This document shows positions 40,801 to 48,610 of a stretch of 64,000 bases of DNA, one piece after another. A program made the translations under genes and the position numbers. How positions within the stretch are numbered: the stretch's first letter is position 1; every line of letters starts with the position of its first letter. Source of the stretch: Takifugu bimaculatus (Eukaryota; Chordata; Actinopteri; Tetraodontiformes; Tetraodontidae); assembly GCA_004026145.2 (NCBI GenBank), contig CP034986.1, forward strand, positions 15,858,304-15,922,303, read 5' to 3'. Below the pieces are notes generated by a model. That model worked only from the letters and a program-made list of their open reading frames with translations. It had not been told where the DNA came from and searched no databases.

Positions 40801-42372
40801 TCCAATGGTGCATATCAAGCTAACTTTTATTTACAGATGAGAGTGGATAGCCAATAAAGATCTCTTTCACTTTATGTGAATCTAAAACATTTTTTCTATC
40901 TTTGTCTCTGCAGCCTGGAGAAAGACTCCTGTCTGGAGTCGCCACCGTCCAGTTCAGGCTACCTGCAGGCAGTTGACAGCGGTGGCGTCCCTCTGTGTCT
41001 GTCCTGCCAGCAGGCCTGCTCTGCCAGCGGTGGGCCCTGGGACACTCGCTTCTGCAGCCACAAGTATACTGACACTCACTGTGTTGCACTCTTATACATG
41101 TATGCCTGTGTGAGTGTAGACGTTAGCATTCCCTCCTTGAAGATGGATGGATCTTAATTGGCAGTCAAAACAAATCATGTTAAATTAAAATAATAGTGTC
41201 TTCATGCTGCAAACATGGAGCATTGGTTTGCTAACCCTAACCCAAAGCCCACCGTGTGGCAGCTACATTCAGATTTCCTTTGTTTGCTGGGGAAACAAAC
41301 ACTGCACCTTGATGCTTTGTCGTGTTTACACAGGAAGTAGAAACTTTCTGATAACAAAAATAGGCCACTCTTCCCGGTTCTTGCAATGCTGTTCTTAGCA
41401 TTTTCCTGTCATGCTGTCTTCTTTTCAGAACTATTTCATTTCAATAGTTTAAAATATAACTAAGCACAACAACACTTCCATTGCTCTGATCTGACCCTGA
41501 GCCCTCCTTCATCGACTGCATATGACTGTCCTCCATTGCTTCCAGCCCAGAACTGTGTCTGTGCTCTTTACAGTCTTTTTCTTCTGGTAGAAATTTAATT
41601 TCAGCGAGGTTTTCAATGGACAGTTTCAGGTCTTTGAGTCAAGGTGAGCTACAGTACTTCACTGCTCTATAGATGTCGTCAAACCTTAACACAATGTTAC
41701 TCTCCTTTCAGTTCAGCCACAGTAAAAGAAAGACATTTCCTAAAGTGGGAAAACAGAAAAAACAGGTTGAGCTGTTTTTGTGTGAACTAAATGTTTTTTC
41801 CTCTCTCAATAGGTGTCAGGACGACTTCCAGATGCGAACCAGCCAAACTTACATGCGCTCCCGGGTGCTGGAGGTGGAGCACGGAACTTGTCAACACTGT
41901 GGTCTCCATGCCCATGACCTGTTCCTGAAGGTCCGTGATGCTCCCCCCTCCAAGCGCAAGGAGATGCTGGAGAATACTTGGCTAGCCCAGCTGTCAGTCA
42001 AAGAGGTCAGAGCCATGTCTTTTATTTATTTATTTTTTGCCGTCCTTGAAGGTACTTAGCATACCCCGCACCATTGTGGAGCACACAATACAACACAAGG
42101 GTTGCATTTCTTCACCGTTTTTCCATGCAGACAAGGTAACTGATGGCGAGTGCAAATAACCCAGCCTATATCTTCTCCTTGCACCCACCTACGCACATAT
42201 ATGTTCACGCACACACGCAGGGACACGGGTTGATCTGCACTCCAGGGGGCCAGCTCCCAGTAAATGGATCGTTGGATGCATTGATTTTTTTCCCAGTGCC
42301 AGGCCTCGACCAGTAAGCCTGTTTGATTTGGTTGGCTGTTATCCCGCAAAGCCTGCCCGCTCTTTCTTACGT

Positions 42373-42408
<36 letters not shown>

Positions 42409-42760
42409 TCACCTCTCTCTGAGATGCCGCCGGCAGCAGCATCAGCACCAATCGATGCGCCGAGCTTTAGAGGAAACAAACTCAGCCACATGATAAGACG
42501 CCGCAGCAGTGGAGGGGCCTCAAGATTATAGGCTCATTCTTTGGTTCACACCGGGGGTTCTTCTGTGTTTCTTTGGGTGTACATGTGTAGATGGGTGTTT
42601 ATGTGCGCCTGAAGTGTTTTCATACGTGCACAGCAGCCTGTGTGTGTGTATTGATATTTGTGTGTCGGTACCTTCAAATAGATTTGTAAGTGAATATTAT
42701 TTTGGGTCTTGTTTAGATAAGTGTCTGGGTTTTGCTGTAAAACAGGTTCAGTTGAATGTA

Positions 42761-42812
<52 letters not shown>

Positions 42813-44268
42813 CTGTGTGAGGGAGAGAGACATGAACTTTGCACTTGTGAACAGGCCTGTTCTTTAAATCCTTTGGAATCAATTCCAGCTTGCAGCCTCA
42901 CTGCTGGCAGAGTAGCAGTCAAACCTCAAAAGTGGAGTTTCTTGCCCTCAACTCCTCCCCCCACTCCGTTTCTTATTGCGTCTTCATTTTTTTGATCCAA
43001 TGCTTCCTTGTTCTTCTGTCCCTCTTTTGATTCAAAGTGAAATAAATGTTGTTGTTTACCATAACCAAGCTCTCTGGTTCCGGCCTCAGGTCAGATTTTC
43101 CCCTTTGTTTCCTGTCTGCTGCCGTGGAAATGGGTGAAACTCTCCAGTCTAGATCTAACTGGAATACAGTCATATCAGCAGCATCCTAATATTCCACTGG
43201 AGCCGGTTATTGTTTGTACATGTGTAAAGAGCTGGACTGTGCCAGCGCTGCCTGCCAGGGAAAAGACGGGCTCTTTTTTTAATGAGAAAATGTGGCTGCA
43301 TTGGGACGGTTTAGTGCGGTGTGATTAAATCTCAGAGGTTACCTTGATGCTCACAGCTTTTTCCGTGTTCTTTCAGCTGAACGAGATGATCCGAGCTCCT
43401 GTTGAAGGTGATTTCTGGCAGGTCGACCACATCCAGCCGGTCTACCGTGGAGGGGGACAGTGCTCTCTGGATAACCTGCAGACACTTTGCACCGTCTGCC
43501 ATAAGGCCGTACGTGCACGCGTAACACCAACACTAATAACCTAAAGGCTCAGGGGCAAAAAGCTATTTGTCTAACATTAAATGTGCGGCGTGCATGAGCT
43601 TCTCTTTTATCCCCACATAAAGAGAAGGGCTCATAACTCACGCTGAGGATCAAATGTGGTGGCAGTAATGTGAAACATGGTCAAACACATTGATCAAAAG
43701 TCATACCATCCTTCACATAGCTATATATTGCCCGTAATAACATCACATGATGTGGCTGTGTGACAGTGATAAATAGCATTTGTTGCAAACGGCTGTCTCG
43801 GGAACATTTTCCTCCATAAGCTTCTTCAGTCAATATTTCATAATCTCAGACAATTTACTCCTTAAAAACTGAGCAGTGGTTTCAATGAGAAATGCAGCGT
43901 GCATTGTGACCCCAAATGTGCTTTGCTTTCATGCTAGAAAGCATTTTTGTCAGAGTGGGTGTCATTTTGGAAGGAAGAGGCTCATATTTTGACACGTCTA
44001 AACTGATGTGGAGAACTGGGCGTCCTGATAAGGGAATCCTCTCGCTGTTTATGCCACCCTGCAGACACTTTAATCTGAAGCTGCTCAATATATTGATCTC
44101 ACTCTTCGTTTAAAAGCAGACCGCAGATTTAACTGTTACATCATGCTCCTTTTTTTTCTCCCTCCACAGAGGACGGCTGCACAAGCCAAAGAGCGGAGCC
44201 AGATGAGGAAGAGCACTGCAGCGTCCAAGGTTGCATCAGACATCAGCAGGTTCTTCATCAGGAAATGA
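1571..44268 (+). CDS. zranb3: zranb3, DNA annealing helicase/endonuclease ZRANB3 (3' part, 17 exons)
   Basis: Nuclear SNF2-family annealing helicase and structure-specific endonuclease that acts with PCNA at stalled replication forks (known for the family). Seen here: 17 in-phase exons, 944 residues plus TGA, joined as 1571-1656, 2961-3132, 8886-9020, 12138-12257, 15017-15136, 15573-15752, 16264-16437, 17093-17537, 22114-22407, 26283-26434, 33273-33377, 35028-35170, 38404-38538, 40914-41063, 41813-42005, 43377-43508 and 44170-44268. Order: end of helicase lobe 1, lobe 2 with AEDRAHRIGQ, PIP box QHDIRSFF, NZF finger, substrate-recognition region, FCS-like finger, HNH nuclease, C-terminal RFFIRK. 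The first ~280 residues (motifs I-III) are left of the window. The NZF-adjacent linker is longer than I recall for human (about 800 residues for the equivalent part). Every intron is GT-AG. No frame break is visible, so the gene appears functional. Confidence 0.96.
1657..2960 (+). other. zranb3 intron
   Basis: No repeat or coding sequence recognised. Open frames around 2140-2530 do not resemble any protein and overlap each other in three frames. Confidence 0.7.
2961..3132 (+). CDS. zranb3: zranb3 exon: inter-lobe segment
   Basis: Acceptor actcacacag, donor GTAAGT (strong). Reads FFGPRRQWDCRGASNLDELH, then QRLSQIMIRRLKAEVLTQLP and PKIRQRIPFDLPKEAAK. The IMIRRLK...LP.K motif is the SNF2 segment just before the second RecA-like lobe. 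It is almost identical to what I know of vertebrate ZRANB3. Confidence 0.96.
4690..6470 (-). mobile_element. Degenerate LINE-1-type retrotransposon ORF2 (endonuclease to RT)
   Basis: Broken minus-strand reading frames keep recognisable LINE-1 ORF2 blocks in the right order. The endonuclease comes first (about 6170-6400, QVFFSSFSSQAKVVVTLIRN). Next is IGGDLNLVIDILHRSATKQF with VVWRFHNKHKQEYTLY (about 5935-6130), then a weak EEVQRIICQ...APG segment (about 5160-5220). The reverse transcriptase follows (about 4820-4950) with DQTGFGINHSLYDN and the palm block SLDAEMAFDPGEWS. Many stops and frame shifts show it is dead. Ends were not resolved, and no ORF1 or 3' tail was identified. Confidence 0.82.
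6480..6975 (+). mobile_element. L2-like (non-LTR) LINE fragment, RT C-terminal part
   Basis: The plus-strand frames keep KELTVGFNRNKTDLHPIYID with GNCVERVLSF (6775-6875), then FLGVH-like sequence and NKALRRINPNRKLL in a shifted frame. This corresponds to the KELIVDFRR...P(I/L)xIxGxxVERVxxFxFLGVHI and KKAQQRLxFLR region of L2/Rex1-type reverse transcriptases. Upstream, 6550-6650 reads like LALPSTPKSW (SSAFNTI block). Frame shifts show it is inactive. It ends with ATTCT-type short repeats near 6990-7035. Confidence 0.72.
8886..9020 (+). CDS. zranb3: zranb3 exon: linker into helicase lobe 2
   Basis: Acceptor ctccccttgcag, donor GTAACG, 45 whole codons. Begins EASATFAEWEILMKG and ends MGLVTQMYKQTAVAK. 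The MGLxTxMxKQTAxAK end is the conserved ZRANB3 segment; the front half is variable in the family. Confidence 0.94.
9021..12137 (+). other. zranb3 intron
   Basis: 3.1 kb without recognised repeats apart from a 20-base T run (11593-11612). The block 10720-11340 is more GC-rich than its surroundings, with cggcgtagccaagccg-type sequence and TAATTA motifs. It could be conserved non-coding DNA, but that is only an impression. Confidence 0.6.
12138..12257 (+). CDS. zranb3: zranb3 exon: helicase C-terminal domain start
   Basis: Acceptor tgtgtctag rather than the gcag four bases later: only the first keeps phase 0 and restores AGAVKDYIKMML. Donor GTAACC. Encodes KFLVFAHHLTMLQACTEAVI, the helicase motif IV region. 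40 codons. Confidence 0.96.
12258..15016 (+). other. zranb3 intron
   Basis: 2.8 kb of AT-rich unique sequence. No coding or mobile element recognised. Confidence 0.65.
15017..15136 (+). CDS. zranb3: zranb3 exon: helicase lobe 2, DGS and SIQAAGQ
   Basis: Acceptor cggtttcag, donor GTAGTC, 40 codons. Encodes YIRIDGSVPSSERIQLVHKF and RVAVLSIQAAGQ, the motif Ia-like DGS turn and the start of motif V (family knowledge). The intron interrupts motif V between Gln and Gly-Leu-Thr. Confidence 0.96.
15573..15752 (+). CDS. zranb3: zranb3 exon: helicase motifs V and VI
   Basis: Acceptor tgtcccctccag, donor GTATTG, 60 codons. Encodes GLTFTAASHVVFAELYWNPG and then HIKQAEDRAHRIGQTSSINV. The QAEDRAHRIGQ block is the SNF2 motif VI with the arginine-finger residues intact, so this ATPase half looks catalytically competent. 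Confidence 0.97.
15753..16263 (+). other. zranb3 intron largely made of a GATG array
   Basis: 511-bp intron. About one third is the tetranucleotide array described separately. Only 53 bases, containing a weak pyrimidine tract, separate the array from the acceptor. Confidence 0.8.
16049..16210 (+). repeat. (GATG)n microsatellite, about 40 copies
   Basis: Uninterrupted GGAT/GATG tetranucleotide array of about 162 bp. It creates long artificial open frames on both strands (repeating W-M-D-G on plus, H-P-S-I on minus), which are not genes. Pure arrays of this length are usually highly polymorphic. Confidence 0.98.
16264..16437 (+). CDS. zranb3: zranb3 exon after motif VI
   Basis: Acceptor attggtcctccag, donor GTGAGT, 58 codons. 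Encodes ETVTGSTLNGRKEYLKADEG, DKDKWEFLNFADAWTPTEK and DDVFFTH. It starts 53 bp after a long GATG microsatellite that occupies much of the upstream intron end. The stretch between WTP and FFTH is a few residues longer than in human. Confidence 0.94.
16438..17092 (+). other. zranb3 intron
   Basis: 655 bp of unique AT-rich sequence, with a good pyrimidine tract (tttgttttttccccttag-like) ahead of the next exon. Nothing else seen. Confidence 0.7.
17093..17537 (+). CDS. zranb3: zranb3 exon: PIP box and NZF zinc finger
   Basis: Acceptor ttcccctag, donor GTACAG, 148 codons plus one base. It opens FEKEKQHDIRSFF; QHDIRSFF (17108-17131) matches the PCNA-interacting PIP consensus QxxIxxFF. A Lys/Ser-rich disordered linker follows, with KKRKR-type basic clusters that could serve as a nuclear signal (inference). 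Then comes the NZF finger VWSCGACTYSNSSLLPYCEM: the W-x-C-x2-C...C-x2-C spacing and the Thr-Tyr after the second Cys fit a K63-polyubiquitin-binding NZF as known for ZRANB3. Confidence 0.94.
17538..22113 (+). other. zranb3 intron
   Basis: 4.6 kb. Contains short TC (18325-18355) and GA (18408-18432) tracts and a cat trinucleotide run near 18787. Remaining sequence is unique, with no coding recognised. Confidence 0.65.
22114..22407 (+). CDS. zranb3: zranb3 exon: acidic disordered linker
   Basis: Acceptor gctggctcag; the single G left from the previous exon makes codon GAG. Donor GTAATC. 98 codons of low-complexity sequence rich in Glu, Lys, Gln and Ser, with two runs of five or six Glu; the most specific piece is AEAYVVLSSSNSEPELSQG. 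AYVVLSSSNSE resembles a SUMO-interacting motif (hydrophobic VVL followed by Ser/acid), which is my inference. Exon identity rests on phase, splice sites and position, since linker sequence is not conserved. Confidence 0.82.
22408..26282 (+). other. zranb3 intron
   Basis: 3.9 kb with one CA repeat (23434-23474). No transposon or gene recognised. Confidence 0.65.
23434..23474. repeat. (CA)n microsatellite
   Basis: Uninterrupted CA dinucleotide run of about 20 copies. Confidence 0.97.
26283..26434 (+). CDS. zranb3: zranb3 exon: start of substrate-recognition region
   Basis: Acceptor ctctccccacag, donor GTACCG, 152 nt, taking a leftover G to form Asp. After an acidic lead-in it reads YLGLQFCASQYTDRIYLYTK, matching the FCASxxTDRIxxYTK block of vertebrate ZRANB3 at the start of its substrate-recognition region. 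Confidence 0.94.
28195..28632. mobile_element. Non-autonomous DNA transposon (MITE-like)
   Basis: 438 bp bounded by imperfect terminal inverted repeats: left GCTGTGTCTGAAATC and, reading inward from the right end, GCTGTGTCCAAAACC (12 of 15 identical). The inside is non-coding and contains sub-terminal CACTACA/CACTATG-type motifs typical of such fish elements. No clean target-site duplication was seen, so the superfamily is undecided. Confidence 0.6.
31053..31094. repeat. (CA)n microsatellite
   Basis: Uninterrupted CA run of about 21 copies. Confidence 0.97.
33273..33377 (+). CDS. zranb3: zranb3 exon: substrate-recognition region, middle
   Basis: Acceptor ttctctgtcag, donor GTCTGC, 35 codons: DGAPLSLSFIPLDIKLTNWD then DLPKAFSERKENRIQ. 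The FIPLDIKL.xWDDLP core is conserved with human. Confidence 0.95.
33378..35027 (+). other. zranb3 intron
   Basis: 1.65 kb with a GT repeat near its 3' end. No other feature recognised. Confidence 0.65.
34795..34841. repeat. (GT)n microsatellite, interrupted
   Basis: GT run of about 47 bp with two GC interruptions (gcgtgcgt). Confidence 0.95.
35028..35170 (+). CDS. zranb3: zranb3 exon: substrate-recognition region, end
   Basis: Acceptor cctcactcag, donor GTCAGA, 143 nt. Encodes VLRFVQEWCSLSAMKQKLLR, then RSGLLFHSPILGLQQQ. The LRFVxEWxSLxAMKQ block is conserved in ZRANB3; the Gln-rich tail varies. Ends with AG of an Arg codon. Confidence 0.95.
35171..38403 (+). other. zranb3 intron
   Basis: 3.2 kb of unique sequence with a short GT tract (35780-35810). 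No mobile element or gene recognised. Confidence 0.65.
38404..38538 (+). CDS. zranb3: zranb3 exon: linker before zinc-binding part
   Basis: Acceptor cgtccacag, donor GTGAGT, 135 nt. Reads RYLSKAEVAQASLSKAQQEG then GSVRLVTKEPFSP, aligning with human RYITKEDVAVAS...VRLITKE. A Ser/Ala/Pro-rich variable end follows. Confidence 0.92.
38539..40913 (+). other. zranb3 intron
   Basis: 2.4 kb. The 124-codon open frame at 39061-39435 overlaps another open frame and resembles nothing I know, so it is not called. A perfect inverted repeat is at 39768-39800. Confidence 0.65.
39768..39800. repeat. Perfect 11-bp inverted repeat (hairpin)
   Basis: ATGTATTTCAT, an 11-base spacer, then its exact reverse complement ATGAAATACAT. 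It could fold in RNA or cruciform DNA, but AT-rich chance pairing is possible. Confidence 0.7.
40914..41063 (+). CDS. zranb3: zranb3 exon: FCS-like cysteine cluster, first half
   Basis: Acceptor tttgtctctgcag, donor GTATAC, 150 nt. Encodes SGYLQAVDSGGVPLCLSCQQ and GPWDTRFCSHK. CLSC plus RFCSHK-C (last Cys on the next exon) forms a likely zinc site of the FCS type preceding the HNH domain. Human has the same CxxC...RFCSxKC arrangement. Confidence 0.94.
41064..41812 (+). other. zranb3 intron
   Basis: 749 bp of unique sequence splitting the FCS-like cysteine cluster. No further feature. Confidence 0.7.
41813..42005 (+). CDS. zranb3: zranb3 exon: FCS cluster end and HNH domain start
   Basis: Acceptor ctctctcaatag, donor GTCAGA, 193 nt. 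Encodes CQDDFQMRTSQTYMRSRVLE, VEHGTCQHCGLHAHDLFLKV and RDAPPSKRKEM. CQHC supplies one half of the HNH zinc knuckle. The LRxRDAPxSxR block matches vertebrate ZRANB3. Confidence 0.95.
42374..42405. repeat. (CA)n microsatellite
   Basis: CA run of about 16 copies. Confidence 0.96.
42763..42810. repeat. (GT)n microsatellite
   Basis: Pure GT run of 24 copies. Confidence 0.97.
43377..43508 (+). CDS. zranb3: zranb3 exon: HNH nuclease catalytic core
   Basis: Acceptor gttctttcag, donor GTACGT, 44 codons. Encodes LNEMIRAPVEGDFWQVDHIQ, PVYRGGGQCSLDNLQTLC and TVCHKA. The DH (VDHI), N (LDN) and H (VCH) residues of the HNH motif and the second CxxC zinc pair are all present, so the nuclease should be active. 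The last codon before the intron is Ala where human has Glu. Confidence 0.96.
43509..44169 (+). other. zranb3 last intron
   Basis: 661 bp of unique sequence with a strong pyrimidine tract (ttttttttctccctccacag) ahead of the final exon. Confidence 0.7.
44170..44268 (+). CDS. zranb3: zranb3 last coding exon and stop
   Basis: Acceptor cctccacag, 32 codons then TGA. Reads RTAAQAKERSQMRK and ends VASDISRFFIRK. The human C terminus ends with an APIM-type PCNA motif (RFLVK). Here the corresponding residues are RFFIR, with Phe at the third motif position, so the canonical APIM consensus is not met exactly (see findings). Confidence 0.95.
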   Translation, partial: RTAAQAKERSQMRKSTAASKVASDISRFFIRK

Positions 44269-44800
44269 AATGGAAGGTTTAGTGAGGGTTGCATGGGTGT
44301 AAATGAATTCTCACTGGTGTGATTTCTTACGGTATAAATGAGGAAGCTTCACCATCACGTCCATATTAGTGTCGGAAATGCCTTTCACCCCGAGAGATAA
44401 GACCAGCTTTTCCCGGTGCTTTTCCTCTGCTGCGCTTTCATGATGATATCTTAGGTGTCCACTTGGTCGTAGCGTTTGAAATTTGCTCGAATGCAAATTT
44501 GGCCCCTCTCGTCCCGGAACCGTCACGAGCGCGCCGCTTTTGATTGATGATGCCCCCGTTTTTGCTCCAGGCTGAAATGGAGCAGGTTGCACCGAGAGAT
44601 GGTGCTATTTAAAGATTCTGCAAACTTGGTGAAAGTAGCAGATGAGAGATGGATTTAGGGCTTCGTGATTAAAACCACAGCAAACCAAAGCAGCAAGCGT
44701 GCGCAGTGGCAGCGGATACCACTTGATGCCCTGTAAATCTTCCCCTTTGGCTGATACAGATGAGTGCTCCAGTGTGAAATAAAAACCTATTTTCGTCTTG
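44269..44800 (+). other. zranb3: zranb3 3' UTR (inferred extent)
   Basis: Sequence between the TGA and the first good canonical poly(A) hexamer, about 530 nt. No conserved element was recognised in it. Confidence 0.5.
44778..44783 (+). terminator. zranb3 poly(A) signal AATAAA
   Basis: AATAAA 510 bases after the zranb3 stop, followed by a T/G-rich stretch (ttttcgtcttgtttcatg) that suits a downstream element. Other hexamers further on cannot be excluded. Confidence 0.55.
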
Positions 44801-45943
44801 TTTCATGTCGCCTCCTTCCGTTCCTCCAGTGTTTTAACCACGGTTTGGACTGTAAATACACCGGGACATCGGCTTGTTCTGACAAGCTAGCAAATCGTTT
44901 CATTGCCTGGAGTCAGAAACATTATTGTCCGTGTCCACGCATCTACCTCCTCTTCAGCTGTGCTTGATGATCTGAGCAGGGCTAAAGTCAGTCAGGAGGG
45001 CTATGTTTAGAGAGATGGAGAGCAGAGTTACTATGGAAACAAGGCTTCGGGTTCAGCCATATTCAGGAATATTGAATCTCTTCTTGTGAGTTATACAATG
45101 AGCCAGACAGGCATCAGAAACTCCAATCAATACCAGCAGGTTCCTGTAAAAAAGAAAAAAAGAAGCAGGCCGTCACATTCCTCCGGAGCAGCATTCGACT
45201 CCTTGACGAGGCGTTGACATCGCTGATGTCGTGAGGTCACGATTTAGCTGTCCGTCAGTTGTGTCCATTTCCAAACTCAGCAAATTTCCAGAATTACAAA
45301 AAGAAAACCCAAACTTTTTTTTTTCTTCCATCCTCACTCGCAGCCTATCAAAATTCTCTGTGGCTTCAAACTTTGTCAGAGCACATGTGGGTGCCTGTGT
45401 GGGCGTGTGTGTATTTCCCCCCCGGCTGCTCCAGGTCTCCACTTAATAAGGCCGCTGTTCTTCTGCTGTCCAAACCGACAAGCTTTGTGAGTAATGAACA
45501 TCTCCCAGGCAGCTTTCCAACAACGGCAGCTTTCGATGTCAGTCGCTGTCAGCAGCCAATGACTCTGATCTGCTGTTTTATTACACCCAAAAGGTGTGTG
45601 TGCAGGAAGCAGGAGGGTGCTGTGAAAGCCTAGCTGAGTGACTTTTGCGTGCATTACACAAGCAATGTGTGTTAGGTGTGTATACAGGAAGTGGGTTTGT
45701 CAAACGGAGCCATAATGAGCCAGAGGGCTCTGCTGCAGCCACTTGCGCTATTTGCATTGGACAACTCACATTAGCCAAGAGGAAAACCTCCTGGACGATG
45801 ACAGTAATAAAGACTGACTCTGACACAGGTGGGCCGCCTCAGATGTTCTCAATATTTGCTTTGACGCTTTCGTTCAAGAAAGCTGTGTTTTCCCCCGCGA
45901 AGCCCACACGTCATGTAAAGTGGAGCCTTTAACAGGGTTTGGT

Positions 45944-46006
45944 AGCATAGCATAGCATAGCATAGCATAGCATAGCATAGCATAGCATAGCATAGCATAG
46001 CATAGC
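45944..46006. repeat. (AGCAT)n pentanucleotide microsatellite
   Basis: About 12.5 uninterrupted copies of AGCAT (63 bp). Confidence 0.97.
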
Positions 46007-48568
46007 AGAACTAATGGCTGGCACATCACACTCCAGCATAAAAGAAAAGGAAAGAGCACAAGCAAGTGACTCTGGGGGTGATGGGGGGGCTGGTGAATTT
46101 ATTCTGGATTACTCTGACAATGTCTGGTTCCAACAAATGATTTAGTCAACACAACAGAGTGTAATTGATGGAACCGCACATGGTCCACGGAGTCATGCCT
46201 GCTGCAAAGTTATCACACGTACAGTATTATTTTTAACTTTAAAATCACTTTATCTACGCATATTTGAGTTTTGTGAAGTGTTGTAAGGCGTCGTTGAGCA
46301 TTCTGCAACATATTAAGTGACATCAGTGCTTCTCAATGTGGGTCAGAGGACCGCCCCAAGGGCTCCTCCCGAAACACTCCTGGGGTCCGCAGCAAATTGA
46401 GAAATAGATTAATATGTCTGTAACTTATTTTTATGGAATTTCTTTCATTACAAGCATTACATTTTGTATGAGATTGATTATTGTAATTATGGCCTTCGTT
46501 TTCAGCATTATCTCCCCTCAGGATGGTGATAAATGATGTCTTTTTAGGGCTCGGCAATGCAAAAAATGTAAGAACAGTGTTTCCCCAGCCAGGCCAGACG
46601 TGACAGTAAACTACACAAATCATTCCTAATCCAATCATGATTTGCATTCAGACAGTAGGGCGTTATATTTGGCACCATTCCACTGGTTATTCCATTTCAA
46701 CTCCTCCTGCCCCCATAATCTACTTTGGCCTTTTCAGCTGAAGGAAGCGCTTCTACAAACCCAATCTTGTGTGACAGGTGTGATGGAGAAGGGCCAATAA
46801 AAGCCTGTGTGGTGCGCCGTGTGCAGCCGCTGGCTCTCCAATCTGAGGCTGAACCCTGCTGCGGTTTGATTCTTGGCTGCCACACTCTCTGCTGCGATCC
46901 CTCTGTGTCGATGACCCTCCCTGCCCTTCAGCAAGGAAAGGGAAATAGATGCGAGGGAGGTCTTACCCCCAGGTGGGAGAAAGAAAGTGGCGCCCTTTCT
47001 GTTTTGCCAAACTACCTCTGGTTTTCTGTCACTGTAGCACCTCATTATATATATATAAAAAAAGAGAATCAGCTCTGAGTTGGACCTCCACTGTGCTGCG
47101 TTGCAAAACCAGGAACGGGTCGCAAAAGGCTGCGCTCACATGGCCCAGTTGATGAGTTTGCCGCTCAGATAGCAGTTCTTGGCTTTAAACAGTCACAGCT
47201 GATGAGAGGCTTTTGTCTTTATTGTCATATTATCTCCTGGGATGTGATGAGCTGATTAATCATTTCCGGCTGCAGCATCGGCTTCACAGAAGGCTGGCGC
47301 CACTCGGCAGAGCCCTGGGTGGAGGAAAACGGTATTATAGCCCAGGTAATTGGTGGAGGACCATCACTCATAAGCGATCTAATTAATCTCATTAAAGCAC
47401 CCTCCCTGCTTTCGCAGGGATGTTTCTTGGGGACTGCTGCAACAGAGGGCGCTTTCCAAAATGGGCTTATCCGTCCTGATGAGTGTCATACGCGCAAATA
47501 ATAATCCGAAAGAAACTGCAGCTGAAGCGAATAACAAAAAGATCAATAGGATGACTCTGTGTAAACCGGGGCCGGCCATTTCCTAATGTCATTTTGCCTA
47601 GTAGGGGATGTGTTGTGGTAAAAGGATGCTTTCTCATGGCTCAGCTGGAGGCAGCTTTTGTCAAGACTTAAATCTATTTATTCAAGATGGCTCCCTAGTT
47701 GCCTCCCAAGACGCATGGCGCGCTGCAGATTAAGACCAAAAATGCAATCAATTCACCCAGCAGGAGATCAAGGGGAAATAACAGATAAGGTTCTTAGCAT
47801 AATTCATACAGTCTCCCAATCTGGATAGGATTAATGCATGTCTTTTCCTGTGACTGGCTCTCATTTGTATGTTTGAGCTCGTGTGGAGCTAAATTGGCGC
47901 TTCATGTAACCCATTACAAGCAGGCTTTGTGTCAGAAGCATCCCTGTGAGGACTCAGAGTGACCACCTTGTTTTTACAACACGGAGTTTGACACCTGGAG
48001 TTGATACATGTATGCGTTTGTTTCTTCTGTGTCAGCATATTGAAGCGTCCAAGGAAAGACGTATACGGCAAATAAGTATTAAAACATATATTAAAATGTC
48101 ACAGAGGATTCCTGGTGGCACTTGACATCAATGGAATAAAACCACAGTAGGCTTCAATATTACTGTTTCCTCCTTTCATCTGCACAGATGATTGAGCCTG
48201 GAAAATGAATAGCCCTCCAACAAGTTCCCTTTTCATGAGCCTTAAAAGACATCTTTTCATCTCCCATTTCATTTTGCCACCATTGATCAGCCATCTTTCA
48301 CAGATTGCTTCCAGACATCTATTCACAGCCTCTGTGCCGTTGCTCAGCATGCCCACATTCATAGGTCATAATGGCAAGGTCTGGCTTTTCTTCTCAGATT
48401 AAAAACCTGAACTGCAATCGCTTAAATTGCCAATAAATTCAGAGGAAACTGCCTCTCTTCACCTGCCTGTACAGCAAATCAATAAAGTTTCGCAGCGGGC
48501 AGTTTATGCAAGATCAGATGGTTCTTCAACAGTTCTGTTTCCTCATCCTGTGAAATTGGGATTGTCCA

Positions 48569-48610
48569 CCCCCCCCCCACCCTTCCATCCCACCCCCACC
48601 CCCGCCCCCC
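48569..48610 (-). repeat. C-rich tract; G-quadruplex motif on minus strand
   Basis: Six C runs of 3 to 10 bases separated by one to four bases. The minus strand therefore has more than four G3+ runs with short loops, the classical quadruplex pattern. Confidence 0.8.

Larger units (their letters stand above)
42006..43376 (+). other. zranb3 intron with CA and GT repeats in opposite orientation
   Basis: 1.37 kb containing a CA repeat (42374-42405) and, 357 bases on, a GT repeat (42763-42810). In the pre-mRNA the two are complementary and could pair. No coding recognised. Confidence 0.75.

Noticed and set aside
46324..46625. cagtgcttctcaatgtgggtc with a later ggggtccgcagcaaattgag, resembling hAT (Charlie-type) termini
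   Set aside because: No matching inverted terminus and no 8-bp target duplication could be found; possible old relic only.
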